DNA of 29,376 nt, from IMG/VR virus record IMGVR_UViG_3300027969_000323, positions 1 to 29,376 of that record. One strand, 5' to 3'. Position 1 is the first letter of the stretch, and each line of letters opens with the position of its first letter. The stretch is from a virus. The notes beneath the pieces were generated by a model, which saw only the letters and a list, made by a program, of their open reading frames with translations, ran no database searches and was not told the origin of the DNA. The position numbers and the translations under genes are program-made. Shown here piece by piece: positions 1 to 5,725 of this stretch.

Positions 1-1
1 A

Positions 2-130
2 GATAGATGGTATGGATGGACTTACAATATTAATTCTAAGCGCTATTACTTTGATGATATCGGTAACAAATCGTTGATGGGCTTATGGGAAGACCAATGG
101 CTAAGAGAAGCAGATGACAATAAAGCTTAA
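2..130 (+). CDS. C-terminal end of an unidentified phage protein (partial)
   Basis: The window opens inside a reading frame that runs in frame 2 to a TAA at 128-130. The visible 42 residues are rich in Trp, Tyr, Asp and charged residues (RWYGWTYN near the start, LWEDQWLREADD near the end). No domain can be assigned from so short a tail. The next gene starts inside it (ATG at 114), so the two are probably translationally coupled in one plus-strand operon. Confidence 0.6.
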   Translation, partial: DRWYGWTYNINSKRYYFDDIGNKSLMGLWEDQWLREADDNKA

Positions 131-278
131 TGCTTTTTGTGTACCTTGTAATAAGAATGTGGAAGGCAGATTAACTGCCATAGTAGTACTAGAGTCGGGT
201 AACTGGCTACATGTTGGCGAATGCCCAGAGTGTTTTTATGAAATTAAAAGGATAGTGCCTAGGTTGAAGAAAGAATGA
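114..278 (+). CDS. small zinc-ribbon protein, 54 aa
   Basis: A short frame with two CxxC knuckles at C9/C12 and C37/C40, the spacing of a treble-clef or zinc-ribbon fold that binds one Zn2+. The start ATG overlaps the end of the preceding gene by 17 nt, and the stop overlaps the ATG of the sulfotransferase gene (ATGA type), which supports coupled translation. The tail is basic (RLKKE). The biochemical role is unknown; such mini zinc ribbons in phages can bind nucleic acid or act as adaptors to host proteins, which here is inference only. Confidence 0.7.
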   Translation: MTIKLNAFCVPCNKNVEGRLTAIVVLESGNWLHVGECPECFYEIKRIVPRLKKE

Positions 279-859
279 AGGTCCTTTGCTTAAGCTTAGG
301 TAGAAATGGAACGCAATCCTTTAATGATTTTATGTCACAACAAGGATTTACCACAACACATTTTTATGAATTCCAAAAGTTAGCCGTAGGGTCATTTAAA
401 GAGGATGCTGAAGGCATTGAAAAGCACTTTAATAGTCTGCCAGAGACCGATGTGCACGTAGACATACCAACCTGTCTTATATTCGATAGGCTGTATGAAA
501 GATTTCCTGATGCAAAATTTATTAATATAACACGGTCAGAAGCTGATTGGGTTGCTTCAATGAGAAGGATGCTTAAGAGATTAGATTATGTCAATGATCC
601 ATTTATATTTGAAGAAGCTTATTGCAATTTCTACTCTAATACAGGCAAGAAGATAATAAAAGACTTAACAGATTCAGAATTAATGTTTATAAGAAATAAA
701 CATCTAAACAAGATCAATGATTTATTTGCGGGCAAAGATAATTACTTAGAGGTTAGCTTAGATGATCCAAAGATTGGCGAAAAGATAAGGATGTTTGTCG
801 GCGGTAAGGTAGAAGTGCCATTCCCTTCAAGTGACGCATTTAGAAAGGACAGGGAATGA
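275..859 (+). CDS. sulfotransferase-family P-loop protein
   Basis: A 194-residue protein with the two PAPS-binding signatures of sulfotransferases. The N-terminal strand-loop SLGRNGTQS (7-15) corresponds to the 5'-phosphosulfate binding loop. INITRSEADWVASM (83-96) matches the 3'-phosphate site, with R87 and S95 as candidate ligands. A C-terminal FVGG...PFP segment resembles the end of family members. The predicted reaction is transfer of sulfate from PAPS to a hydroxyl or amine of a sugar or protein; the substrate is unknown. It overlaps the zinc-ribbon gene upstream and the second P-loop gene downstream by 4 nt, so the pair is probably co-translated. It could modify host surface glycans or phage virions, but the sequence does not decide this. 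Confidence 0.75.
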   Translation: MKVLCLSLGRNGTQSFNDFMSQQGFTTTHFYEFQKLAVGSFKEDAEGIEKHFNSLPETDVHVDIPTCLIFDRLYERFPDAKFINITRSEADWVASMRRMLKRLDYVNDPFIFEEAYCNFYSNTGKKIIKDLTDSELMFIRNKHLNKINDLFAGKDNYLEVSLDDPKIGEKIRMFVGGKVEVPFPSSDAFRKDRE

Positions 860-1479
860 TAATCTACTTGGACGGACTAGAAAGGTCTGGCAATGTATTC
901 TTATCCTATGCTATAGGCGAATCAATGGATGTTGAATTAAAGTCTCTCAGAACACATACTATAGCGACATTAAAAGATTACAATGAAACAAATCCTTTTA
1001 TTGTGCCAGTAAGAGATGCGCTTCCGTCTATTGTGTCTGCTAAAATTTTTAGAGATTATGTGCATAATAATAAACTATTCAATGACAACGATCCTCACGA
1101 AAGCAACCTAGAGACAATTATATCTAGATATAAAGCATACGTATCTTATCTGGTAGATTCCCCTAAATTCTTTATAGCACCATTTCATAGGTTTATTGAA
1201 GATCACAATGAAACAATTGACAAGATAGTTAAATTCTATAACAATGATAGCTTTAAGATAACTGACAGATATACCAAAGAAGAGATTGTCTTAAATGCAA
1301 AAAAAGATGAAAATGATTTTGGCAAATATGCATTTCACCCACAGCTTGGCAATTTTCCTAGGACAAAAGGTCAAGAAAAAGAGGATGTAGAGTCTATGAT
1401 TTTAAGCAAGTATGCAGAAGATATAAATGATATACAGAAAAATATAGATATCTTATATGAAAGATATTATGCGATATAG
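856..1479 (+). CDS. second sulfotransferase-like P-loop protein
   Basis: A 207-residue protein that begins directly with a P-loop-like strand, DGLERSGNVFLSYAI (6-20), and carries VPVRDALPSIVSA (50-62). The spacing and the Arg53/Ser58/Ser61 set resemble the 3'-phosphate binding segment of sulfotransferases. The P-loop differs from the upstream gene (ERSGN in place of GRNGT), so it is a diverged relative, not a recent duplicate. The start ATG overlaps the upstream TGA. The sulfotransferase fold is inferred from the two short motifs. A different P-loop transferase or kinase is the main alternative. Confidence 0.5.
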   Translation: MIIYLDGLERSGNVFLSYAIGESMDVELKSLRTHTIATLKDYNETNPFIVPVRDALPSIVSAKIFRDYVHNNKLFNDNDPHESNLETIISRYKAYVSYLVDSPKFFIAPFHRFIEDHNETIDKIVKFYNNDSFKITDRYTKEEIVLNAKKDENDFGKYAFHPQLGNFPRTKGQEKEDVESMILSKYAEDINDIQKNIDILYERYYAI

Positions 1480-1508
1480 ATCGCAATTAGTGAAGCGGAA
1501 AAGTAGAG

Positions 1509-2018
1509 ATGAATTTTCAATCTGAATCAAAACGCTCAGGAGATGAATTTGAGGACCTTGTCCTACAAGATCTCAAAGAGCGTGGCTTTACTTCTATTAA
1601 GAAGAACGTATACATGCCTGGAACAGGCTGTGAGGTCGACTTTGTTGCATCTGGACAAGAAATGACAACACTTTATGTTGAGGCCAAGGGTGGCCGTAAA
1701 GACGATAAGAAGCGCCCTGGAGCCCAAAGAACAGACAACGTAAAGAAGGCTGTGGCCAATGGTGCTTTAATTAAAACCATATATCCAGATACAAACTACG
1801 TGGTTTACTTCTCAGCAAAGCCTATTACGAATAGCTATTCAGATCAAATGATAGATACAGCCCTATGCCATAAAATTATAGATGAAGTTAGATATATTAA
1901 ATACTACACATTAGATCACAATGAACTACAACTTGATTTCAGTAATAGTGAATTCGGCGGCGGTAGAGACTATTCAGTCAACTACGTTGACACATTTAAT
2001 GATATAATTGAGGAATGA
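1509..2018 (+). CDS. PD-(D/E)XK-type nuclease
   Basis: A 169-residue protein with the restriction-endonuclease-like core. An N-terminal helix has E13 (GDEFEDLVLQDLKERGF), then comes the strand pair EVDFVA with D44, and LYVEAKGG with E58 and K60, giving the D...ExK metal-binding triad. The layout resembles Mrr/HJR-like or Cas4/RecB-like nucleases of phages. The likely activity is Mg2+-dependent DNA cleavage in recombination, repair or host DNA degradation. It lacks the Cys cluster expected of a Cas4-type Fe-S nuclease. The gene starts 30 nt after the preceding one and its TGA overlaps the next ATG. Confidence 0.75.
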   Translation: MNFQSESKRSGDEFEDLVLQDLKERGFTSIKKNVYMPGTGCEVDFVASGQEMTTLYVEAKGGRKDDKKRPGAQRTDNVKKAVANGALIKTIYPDTNYVVYFSAKPITNSYSDQMIDTALCHKIIDEVRYIKYYTLDHNELQLDFSNSEFGGGRDYSVNYVDTFNDIIEE

Positions 2019-2119
2019 TGACAAAGAAGAAGAGACCCATAAGATTCTTGAAGAACCCTATTAGATATATTAGGCTTCATCTTGCTATAAGGAAAATAAA
2101 GAAAGACCTAAACAGATAG
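2015..2119 (+). CDS. very small basic protein, 34 aa
   Basis: A micro-ORF whose ATGATG start overlaps the stop of the nuclease gene. About a third of the residues are Lys or Arg (KKKRP..., RKIKKDLNR), so it would bind nucleic acid or membranes non-specifically if made. There is no recognisable family. The support is the tight coupling and the continuous frame. It could equally be a translated spacer. Confidence 0.4.
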   Translation: MMTKKKRPIRFLKNPIRYIRLHLAIRKIKKDLNR

Positions 2120-2136
2120 AAATGGAGAACCAACAA

Positions 2137-2226
2137 ATGACTGAAAACCTAAACAATAATTGCTGTGCTGAATGCACTTGCCCAGATCCTCACAGATCAA
2201 AACCACAAGAAGACGCAGCAGAATAA
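2137..2226 (+). CDS. Cys-rich micro-protein, 29 aa
   Basis: The start at 2137 is chosen because GGAG lies nine bases before it; an upstream in-frame ATG at 2122 lacks such a site. The peptide holds a compact CCAECTC cluster followed by PDPHR, so Cys and His could bind one metal. Its stop TAA overlaps the ATG of the next gene. The function is unknown. Confidence 0.45.
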   Translation: MTENLNNNCCAECTCPDPHRSKPQEDAAE

Positions 2227-2459
2227 TGACTGATATTAATGTCCCATCAGATGAAGAGATCTCAAAAGGATATGAATCTGATAACGAAGAAGAAGACAAC
2301 TGGGACAACCTAGAGAAGGCTTGTTGGAGCGGCTACAAGCAGGTAGGAATGAAGGATAAGAACGGTAGGAGAGTTCCTAACTGCGTACCTATCAAGAAGT
2401 CTCTATTTGGCACAGAAGGTCCACAAACGCTAATACCAAGAAATAAAGTAGTTGACTAG
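2226..2459 (+). CDS. small phage protein with WSGYKQVGMK...VPNCVP motif
   Basis: A 77-residue protein: an acidic N-terminal half (DNEEEDNWDN) followed by CWSGYKQVGMKDKNG and then VPNCVP. This C-terminal motif recurs at the ends of small and structural proteins of many tailed phages; its function is not established. The start at 2226 (TAATG overlap with the previous stop) is preferred over an upstream in-frame ATG at 2172, which would put the preceding Cys-rich gene in a fully overlapping frame. The last codons, GTTGACTAG, double as a -35 element for the next transcript. Confidence 0.6.
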   Translation: MTDINVPSDEEISKGYESDNEEEDNWDNLEKACWSGYKQVGMKDKNGRRVPNCVPIKKSLFGTEGPQTLIPRNKVVD

Positions 2460-2481
2460 AATTATATTCATATAGTATAAT
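2452..2481 (+). promoter_or_regulatory. sigma70-type promoter, probably leaderless
   Basis: TTGACT at 2452-2457, an 18-bp spacer, and TATAAT at 2476-2481. Six bases separate the -10 box from the ATG at 2488, so the inferred transcript begins at the A of the start codon. The -35 box lies in the final codons of the upstream gene. Confidence 0.65.
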
Positions 2482-2487
2482 ATCTAT

Positions 2488-2733
2488 ATGACAAAGAAAA
2501 AGAATGAGTTCCCAAATAAGAAGGAACTTGCTAAATGGGAAAGAGAAATGAAGGCGGCAGGCTTATGGCCTGAAAAGATCCCTTTAAGAGTAAGTAAGAA
2601 CCCTAGGATAAAAGCTAGGAAAGTTGGTGTTTCTATAAATACTGCAACTGTAACTAGAGTATCACAGGATGAAGGCTTATTGGTAAAGAATATACTGGAA
2701 GACACTAGATTCTATAGAGCAAGGTGGATGTAA
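2488..2733 (+). CDS. small basic protein of unknown function, 81 aa
   Basis: A Lys/Arg-rich protein with no recognised domain: a charged N-terminal helix (FPNKKELAKWEREMKAAGL), then a beta-prone stretch (ARKVGVSINTATVTRVSQDEG). The ATG follows TATAAT by six bases with no Shine-Dalgarno sequence, which suggests a leaderless mRNA, as is common in actinobacteria. The stop is immediately followed by the ATG of the zinc-ribbon gene. The high charge may mean a DNA- or RNA-binding role, but this is inference. Confidence 0.55.
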   Translation: MTKKKNEFPNKKELAKWEREMKAAGLWPEKIPLRVSKNPRIKARKVGVSINTATVTRVSQDEGLLVKNILEDTRFYRARWM

Positions 2734-2925
2734 ATGAGCGATGCCCTATGTACCAAATATGGATGTGACTATAAGCTAGACCTTGATGGTCAAGTCACAT
2801 GCGACAATTGTGGTGCTATGGGCGATGATATGCCCAATCCTCAACCTGGGTATAGCACAGGCAAATGGTCGGATGATGACGATGTTCATCCAACAATAAC
2901 TCCAATATTTGGACCGAATAGATAA
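2734..2925 (+). CDS. small zinc-ribbon protein, 63 aa
   Basis: Four cysteines at C6, C11, C23 and C26 fit a zinc ribbon with CxxxxC and CxxC knuckles. The C-terminal half is acidic and Pro/Gly-rich (KWSDDDDVHPTITP). AGGTGG lies about ten bases before the ATG, which directly abuts the previous stop. No specific function is recognised. Confidence 0.65.
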   Translation: MSDALCTKYGCDYKLDLDGQVTCDNCGAMGDDMPNPQPGYSTGKWSDDDDVHPTITPIFGPNR

Positions 2926-2937
2926 GGACGGGAACCG

Positions 2938-3126
2938 ATGATAGAGATACTACTAATAGCCATTACATGGTATATAACCAAGATATACTATACAAGAGAT
3001 CCTTTGATTAATATGCCAGAAAATGATTCTGAGATAGTTAGATCTATATGTGTTGGTTGTGCTCGAACAGAGTATATTCATAGAGATAACCTACGTGTTC
3101 CATATTACTGCATGAGTTGTAAATAA
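2938..3126 (+). CDS. membrane-anchored zinc-ribbon protein, 62 aa
   Basis: An N-terminal hydrophobic segment (residues 2-18, IEILLIAITWYITKIYY) is followed by a ribbon with C38/C41 and C58/C61. The layout suggests a single membrane anchor with a Zn-binding domain. GGACGGGA precedes the ATG. The stop TAA overlaps the start of the next membrane micro-protein. The function is unknown; association with the host envelope is inferred from the hydrophobic segment only. Confidence 0.6.
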   Translation: MIEILLIAITWYITKIYYTRDPLINMPENDSEIVRSICVGCARTEYIHRDNLRVPYYCMSCK

Positions 3127-3239
3127 TGTGGATCTGGTATATATATTGGATCTATTTTATGCTAGGCATATCAGCAATTGCTATCATAGATGGAGTAATT
3201 GAGCTATTTCGCTCATGTAAATGCAGTCTCTGCAAGTAG
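3126..3239 (+). CDS. membrane micro-protein with CxCxxC tail, 37 aa
   Basis: A hydrophobic, Trp/Tyr-rich peptide (residues 1-28 predicted to span the membrane) that ends in CKCSLCK. The ATG overlaps the preceding TAA. The same plan, one membrane segment plus a Cys pair, is seen in the gene just upstream, so the two may work together. It is the last gene of the left plus-strand block. Confidence 0.45.
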   Translation: MWIWYIYWIYFMLGISAIAIIDGVIELFRSCKCSLCK

Positions 3240-3309
3240 AGCATTTAGCTAACTCCTATATCCCCCTCCCATTTATCTCCTCTCTAATAGCCCTTAGAAG
3301 GCTTATATA

Positions 3310-3335
3310 GTGGAGTAAAGTGGAGCATTGTGGAG
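3310..3335 (+). repeat. three GTGGAG units with 10-bp period
   Basis: GTGGAG occurs at 3310, 3320 and 3330, each followed by four variable bases, directly before an A/T-only run. The 10-bp period puts all three on one face of the helix, as expected of iterons or a multi-site protein binding region. Confidence 0.5.
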
Positions 3336-3575
3336 AATATATACTCTAGATAACATATCATATACTATAGATATATATAGTTAAACATACATATGTAATT
3401 GAGCATACCCCATCTTAATCGTAATGTCAATAGGACAAATCGGACATATATAGCAGCATATTGATCCATATTTGTCAATAGATTTCATGAGGAATTTTGA
3501 TCTATTTTGCCATATTCTCTACAGATTTGTCGACATTTATAATGTATAATTATCTATTCTGACATATTCTGTAGC

Positions 3576-3681
3576 AAATTTCAGGGATTTTGTCAAGCCT
3601 TCGTAAATAGAAAATTTGGCCCACTTGTCAGAAATTTCAGGGATTTAGATCAGCTGGTCGTAAATGAAAAATTTGGCCCAC
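3576..3681. repeat. two tandem copies of the intergenic repeat (copies A1, A2)
   Basis: Copies at 3576-3624 and 3632-3681 share AAATTTCAGGGATTT, then TCGTAAAT about 12-14 bases later, then AAATTTGGCCCAC. The CAGGG...CGTAA core recurs in at least seven other intergenic gaps of the minus-strand block. Confidence 0.75.
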
Positions 3682-3693
3682 ATTCCCACACAT

Positions 3694-3730
3694 ACAAAAA
3701 ATCCACAGAATGTGGAAACATCCTGTGGAT
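3694..3730 (-). terminator. intrinsic terminator at the end of the minus-strand block
   Basis: ATCCACAG (3701-3708) pairs with CTGTGGAT (3723-3730). Read on the minus strand the stem is followed by a T run (the plus-strand A run ending at 3700). It closes the leftmost minus-strand transcription unit, downstream of the gene that stops at 3790. Confidence 0.75.
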
Positions 3731-3789
3731 CATTTGGGCTATATATGTTTATCTATATAACCAGGCATTCTTCTCTCATTGTATATGCC

Positions 3790-4152
3790 TTAATTGAATG
3801 GATCTAGTTCTTCACTCCGCCATCCAAATGTATGTGTCTTTGGTTCCTCCCGCTTTGGAACTTTAAAAGAACGGGAAGGCAGTTTTAGATTATTTAATTG
3901 TACATTCTCCTGATAAGCCTTGATACATTCATTAAGTTCATTTGCTAGAAGCAATCCTTCGGATGTGGAATTGTTTCTACCATGTATCTTAGATTGTTCA
4001 GAGATGATTGATACAACCATTTCCATAATTCTGTCAATGGTGTAATGTGGTTGTTCTGCTAGATATCTACCAAAGACTGTTGGATTAAACCAATGGGACT
4101 CTGTTAGATTAACTATTGCTTCCGCCACTTTTATTTCTGGTGATTTACTCAT
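3790..4152 (-). CDS. protein of unknown function, 120 aa
   Basis: A mostly helical, soluble protein with no recognised domain. The N-terminal two thirds (AEAIVNLTESHWFNP..., IMEMVVSIISEQSK) would form helices; the C-terminal third is basic and extended (RSFKVPKREEPKTHTFGWR). The start at 4152 follows GGCGGAGGCGGAT. It is the last gene of the minus-strand block and has its own promoter just upstream. Confidence 0.6.
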   Translation of the reverse strand: MSKSPEIKVAEAIVNLTESHWFNPTVFGRYLAEQPHYTIDRIMEMVVSIISEQSKIHGRNNSTSEGLLLANELNECIKAYQENVQLNNLKLPSRSFKVPKREEPKTHTFGWRSEELDPFN

Positions 4153-4178
4153 ATCCGCCTCCGCCTATAGAACCTGCT

Positions 4179-4207
4179 ATTATATCAAAAAAGAAGGAGG
4201 GTGGCAA
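4179..4207 (-). promoter_or_regulatory. promoter overlapping an upstream terminator
   Basis: Read on the minus strand: TTGCCA (4207-4202), a 17-bp spacer, TATAAT (4184-4179). The -35 box lies in the 3' arm of the terminator stem of the neighbouring gene and the T tract forms the spacer, so one element ends a transcript and starts the next. Confidence 0.6.
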
Positions 4208-4230
4208 GGACCAACGAAGCCCTGCCACCC
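4185..4230 (-). terminator. intrinsic terminator after the Lsr2-like gene
   Basis: GGGTGGCA (4199-4206) pairs with TGCCACCC (4223-4230), an 8-bp GC-rich stem. On the minus strand it is followed by TTCTTTTTT. It stops the transcript of the gene that ends at 4238. Confidence 0.75.
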
Positions 4231-4237
4231 CCAAGTA

Positions 4238-4387
4238 TTACTTTGCCTTGCCTGCTGGTGTTTCTGCTGTAAACTTAATGCCCTTGGCCTCCGCCTCAGC
4301 TAGAGCTACCTTAGCTGCTCCTGAGAATCGACCACGTACGCCTACTGCAATGCCCTGCTGCTTAAGATATTCACGCTTTGTTGCCAT
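4238..4387 (-). CDS. Lsr2-like small DNA-binding protein, 49 aa
   Basis: A 49-residue basic protein, roughly MATKREYLKQQG...VGVRGRFSGAAKVALAEAEAKG. It matches the pattern of the Lsr2 C-terminal DNA-binding domain: a first helix (REYL..QG), an RGR loop that inserts in the minor groove of AT-rich DNA, then a second helix. Lsr2 is the actinobacterial xenogeneic silencer; phage copies of only this half may compete with or mimic it. AAAGGAG precedes the ATG. The gene has its own strong promoter with a 22-bp palindrome over the -35 region, so autoregulation is plausible. The Lsr2 assignment rests on a short motif. Confidence 0.65.
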   Translation of the reverse strand: MATKREYLKQQGIAVGVRGRFSGAAKVALAEAEAKGIKFTAETPAGKAK

Positions 4388-4419
4388 TTGTTTATCTCCT
4401 TTCAAGAGATGTTTTATTT

Positions 4420-4451
4420 ATTATATCAACTATTTACAATTTTGTAAATAG
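4420..4451 (-). promoter_or_regulatory. promoter of the Lsr2-like gene with a 22-bp palindromic operator
   Basis: On the minus strand TTTACA (4448-4443), a 17-bp spacer and TATAAT (4425-4420). The palindrome CTATTTACAA-TT-TTGTAAATAG (4430-4451, 10-bp arms) covers the -35 box and much of the spacer, a position where a bound dimer would block RNA polymerase. Confidence 0.65.
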
Positions 4452-4497
4452 GTTTCAGGCTATTTATTTTTATTACCGTAAGGAAAAATTTTGGCCC
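4451..4497. repeat. intergenic repeat copy B (diverged)
   Basis: GGTTTCAGG, then CCGTAAGG about 18 bases later, then AAAATTTTGGCCC. The 3' part is closest to copies A1 and A2. It fills the gap between the Lsr2-like gene's promoter and the gene that ends at 4498. Confidence 0.55.
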
Positions 4498-4635
4498 TTA
4501 CTGATCAATTGCTTCCATTCGATCTTTGATTAATTTAGCAATGATGTTATGGGCTTCAATATTTTCTGTTTCAGATCCACCCCACAAAAGCTTTTGGGCT
4601 TTATTTAATTGTTCATCGATGTACGGGTCACTCAT
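4498..4635 (-). CDS. small helical protein, 45 aa
   Basis: A short, mainly helical protein (MSDPYIDEQLNKAQKLLWGG at the N-terminus, IIAKLIKDRMEAID near the end). The ATG lies inside the last codons of the preceding gene (8-nt overlap), which argues for translational coupling. No family is recognised. Confidence 0.55.
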   Translation of the reverse strand: MSDPYIDEQLNKAQKLLWGGSETENIEAHNIIAKLIKDRMEAIDQ

Positions 4636-4939
4636 CTTCATCTTCTTCCTCCTCTATATCTTCAGGGTCCAATAGGTAGCCCTTCTCAAACATCCAGTCT
4701 CGGATGTCTTCTTGAATCTGTTCCGCCCCATACTCCAAGGAGAAGCCGTTACCAGCCTCTACAGCCTCACAGAGGTGGTCCCACATCTCGTCTTCGGTAA
4801 CTGTGCACGTATACTCGTTGTCTTGCATGTTGTATTTAATTACATCCCATGTCCATAACCAAACCAGGGAAAGGCCTAGGTCTGTGGATTCAAGGATAGA
4901 GATACATTCATTTAGTTTATCTTTATCTTCAGGCTTCAT
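4628..4939 (-). CDS. acidic protein of unknown function, 103 aa
   Basis: An acidic helical protein that ends in a poly-Glu/Asp tail (IEEEEDEDE). The start at 4939 is chosen because TTGGAG precedes it and the ATG overlaps the preceding gene's end; a further in-frame ATG at 4969 lies deep in that gene. The middle holds Trp-rich LVWLWTWDVI. The acidic tail could mimic nucleic acid or bind a basic partner; this is inference. Confidence 0.55.
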   Translation of the reverse strand: MKPEDKDKLNECISILESTDLGLSLVWLWTWDVIKYNMQDNEYTCTVTEDEMWDHLCEAVEAGNGFSLEYGAEQIQEDIRDWMFEKGYLLDPEDIEEEEDEDE

Positions 4940-5201
4940 TACGTGCTCCAATCGCAAATGATAAATCATAAGTTAGTTTATATAGTTCGCCATATGTGTC
5001 TAGGACACCTTCCCAATACTTACGTTCCATGGAGTCCATGGCTTCCCCTGATTCCTCTTCGGTTTCTTGGGCCAACGTTAGTTCTTGTTCAGCAATTAGC
5101 ATGAGGTTCTTTAGTTCCCCGTGCATGATGTCAAGGCCCGTTACTCCAGCATTGACCATGCGTTGCAAATGGGGCGGGAGCCCAATATCTTCTGCATTCA
5201 T
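4929..5201 (-). CDS. helical phage protein with LPPHLQRMV motif, 90 aa
   Basis: The N-terminus (IGLPPHLQRMVNAG) resembles a short motif, LPPHxQRxV, common at the start of small phage proteins of unknown role. The rest is a helical, Glu-rich domain (ELTLAQETEEESGEAM). GAAAGG lies before the ATG, part of the repeated start-associated sequence (here TAACGAAAGG), and promoter P1 lies 30-50 bp upstream, inside the preceding gene. Confidence 0.6.
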   Translation of the reverse strand: MNAEDIGLPPHLQRMVNAGVTGLDIMHGELKNLMLIAEQELTLAQETEEESGEAMDSMERKYWEGVLDTYGELYKLTYDLSFAIGARNEA

Positions 5202-5386
5202 TATTCATACCTTTCGTTAGTAGAGTTCATTATATCAGTAGCCACTGACATCAAATGCTCAGTTGCATATATTTGTCCTGGGATATCAATTACATTGATA
5301 GATTCAGGATTCATTTCTAAGTCCTGGTTAAGACTAATTAAATGAAGTTTCATATACTCCATAAAGGTACTAGTCTTGGTAACCAT
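5201..5386 (-). CDS. protein of unknown function, 61 aa
   Basis: A helical protein with an amphipathic first half (STFMEYMKLHLISLNQDLEM). Its last 16 codons coincide with promoter P1 (MSVATD is the translation of the promoter), so the C-terminus is constrained by regulatory DNA. AGAGGG precedes the ATG and the start overlaps the preceding gene by 17 nt. No homologous family is recognised. Confidence 0.5.
   Translation of the reverse strand: MVTKTSTFMEYMKLHLISLNQDLEMNPESINVIDIPGQIYATEHLMSVATDIMNSTNERYE
5229..5250 (-). promoter_or_regulatory. promoter P1 of the TGTCAG-N10-TAYAAT class
   Basis: On the minus strand TGTCAG (5250-5245), 10 bp, TATAAT (5234-5229). It lies inside the 3' end of the gene 5201-5386, so the next gene gets an extra internal promoter. 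No CRP-type operator is seen upstream. Confidence 0.7.
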
Positions 5387-5555
5387 CAAAATATCCCTCT
5401 GCCCATAAGCCTTGAAGAAAACTGACTGTCTTTTCCAAGCTTTTAACTAATGGCTCTTTATCGATCAAATCGGACGGGGTCCTAAGATAGAATAACTTAG
5501 CATCATGTACTGAGTTAATCATCTCATCTATATCTGACATCTCATAACCTAGCAT
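5370..5555 (-). CDS. protein of unknown function, 61 aa
   Basis: A soluble helical protein (DIDEMINSVHDAKLFYLRTP, then LVKSLEKTVSFLQGL). The start at 5555 uses the TAATG overlap with the preceding gene and a GGGAGG ribosome site. It ends in Tyr/Gly/Asp residues (EGYFDGYQD). No function can be given. Confidence 0.55.
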   Translation of the reverse strand: MLGYEMSDIDEMINSVHDAKLFYLRTPSDLIDKEPLVKSLEKTVSFLQGLWAEGYFDGYQD

Positions 5556-5725
5556 TACTTTACCTCCCAATACTCTAGTATTAAATTAATTGCACCACAT
5601 ACATTACAATCACAGTCTCCACCATTCATGTTATCCATAAATTCTAGGTGACTATAATTATCATTATAGATTTCATCTACTAATTGACCTACTGTCATAG
5701 CCCTTAGTTTTTCAACAGTTCTCAT
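5555..5725 (-). CDS. small protein with CxCxxC metal motif, 56 aa
   Basis: An N-terminal helix (VEKLRAMTVGQLVDEIY) is followed by GGDCDCNVCG with cysteines at 38, 40 and 43, a likely metal site. The ATG overlaps the stop of the Api92-like gene (ATGA) and its stop overlaps the next ATG, so it is firmly inside the operon. The function is unknown. Confidence 0.6.
   Translation of the reverse strand: MRTVEKLRAMTVGQLVDEIYNDNYSHLEFMDNMNGGDCDCNVCGAINLILEYWEVK

Larger units (their letters stand above)
3240..3789. other. 550-bp gene-free AT-rich zone between convergent gene blocks
   Basis: No frame of usable length is found on either strand. The zone holds three GTGGAG units spaced 10 bp apart (3310-3335), a long A/T-only stretch (about 3337-3400), two tandem copies of the dispersed intergenic repeat (3576-3681) and a minus-strand terminator (3694-3730). 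Plus- and minus-strand transcription converge here. Replication-origin or termination roles are possible, but no full origin signature is seen. Confidence 0.7.
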
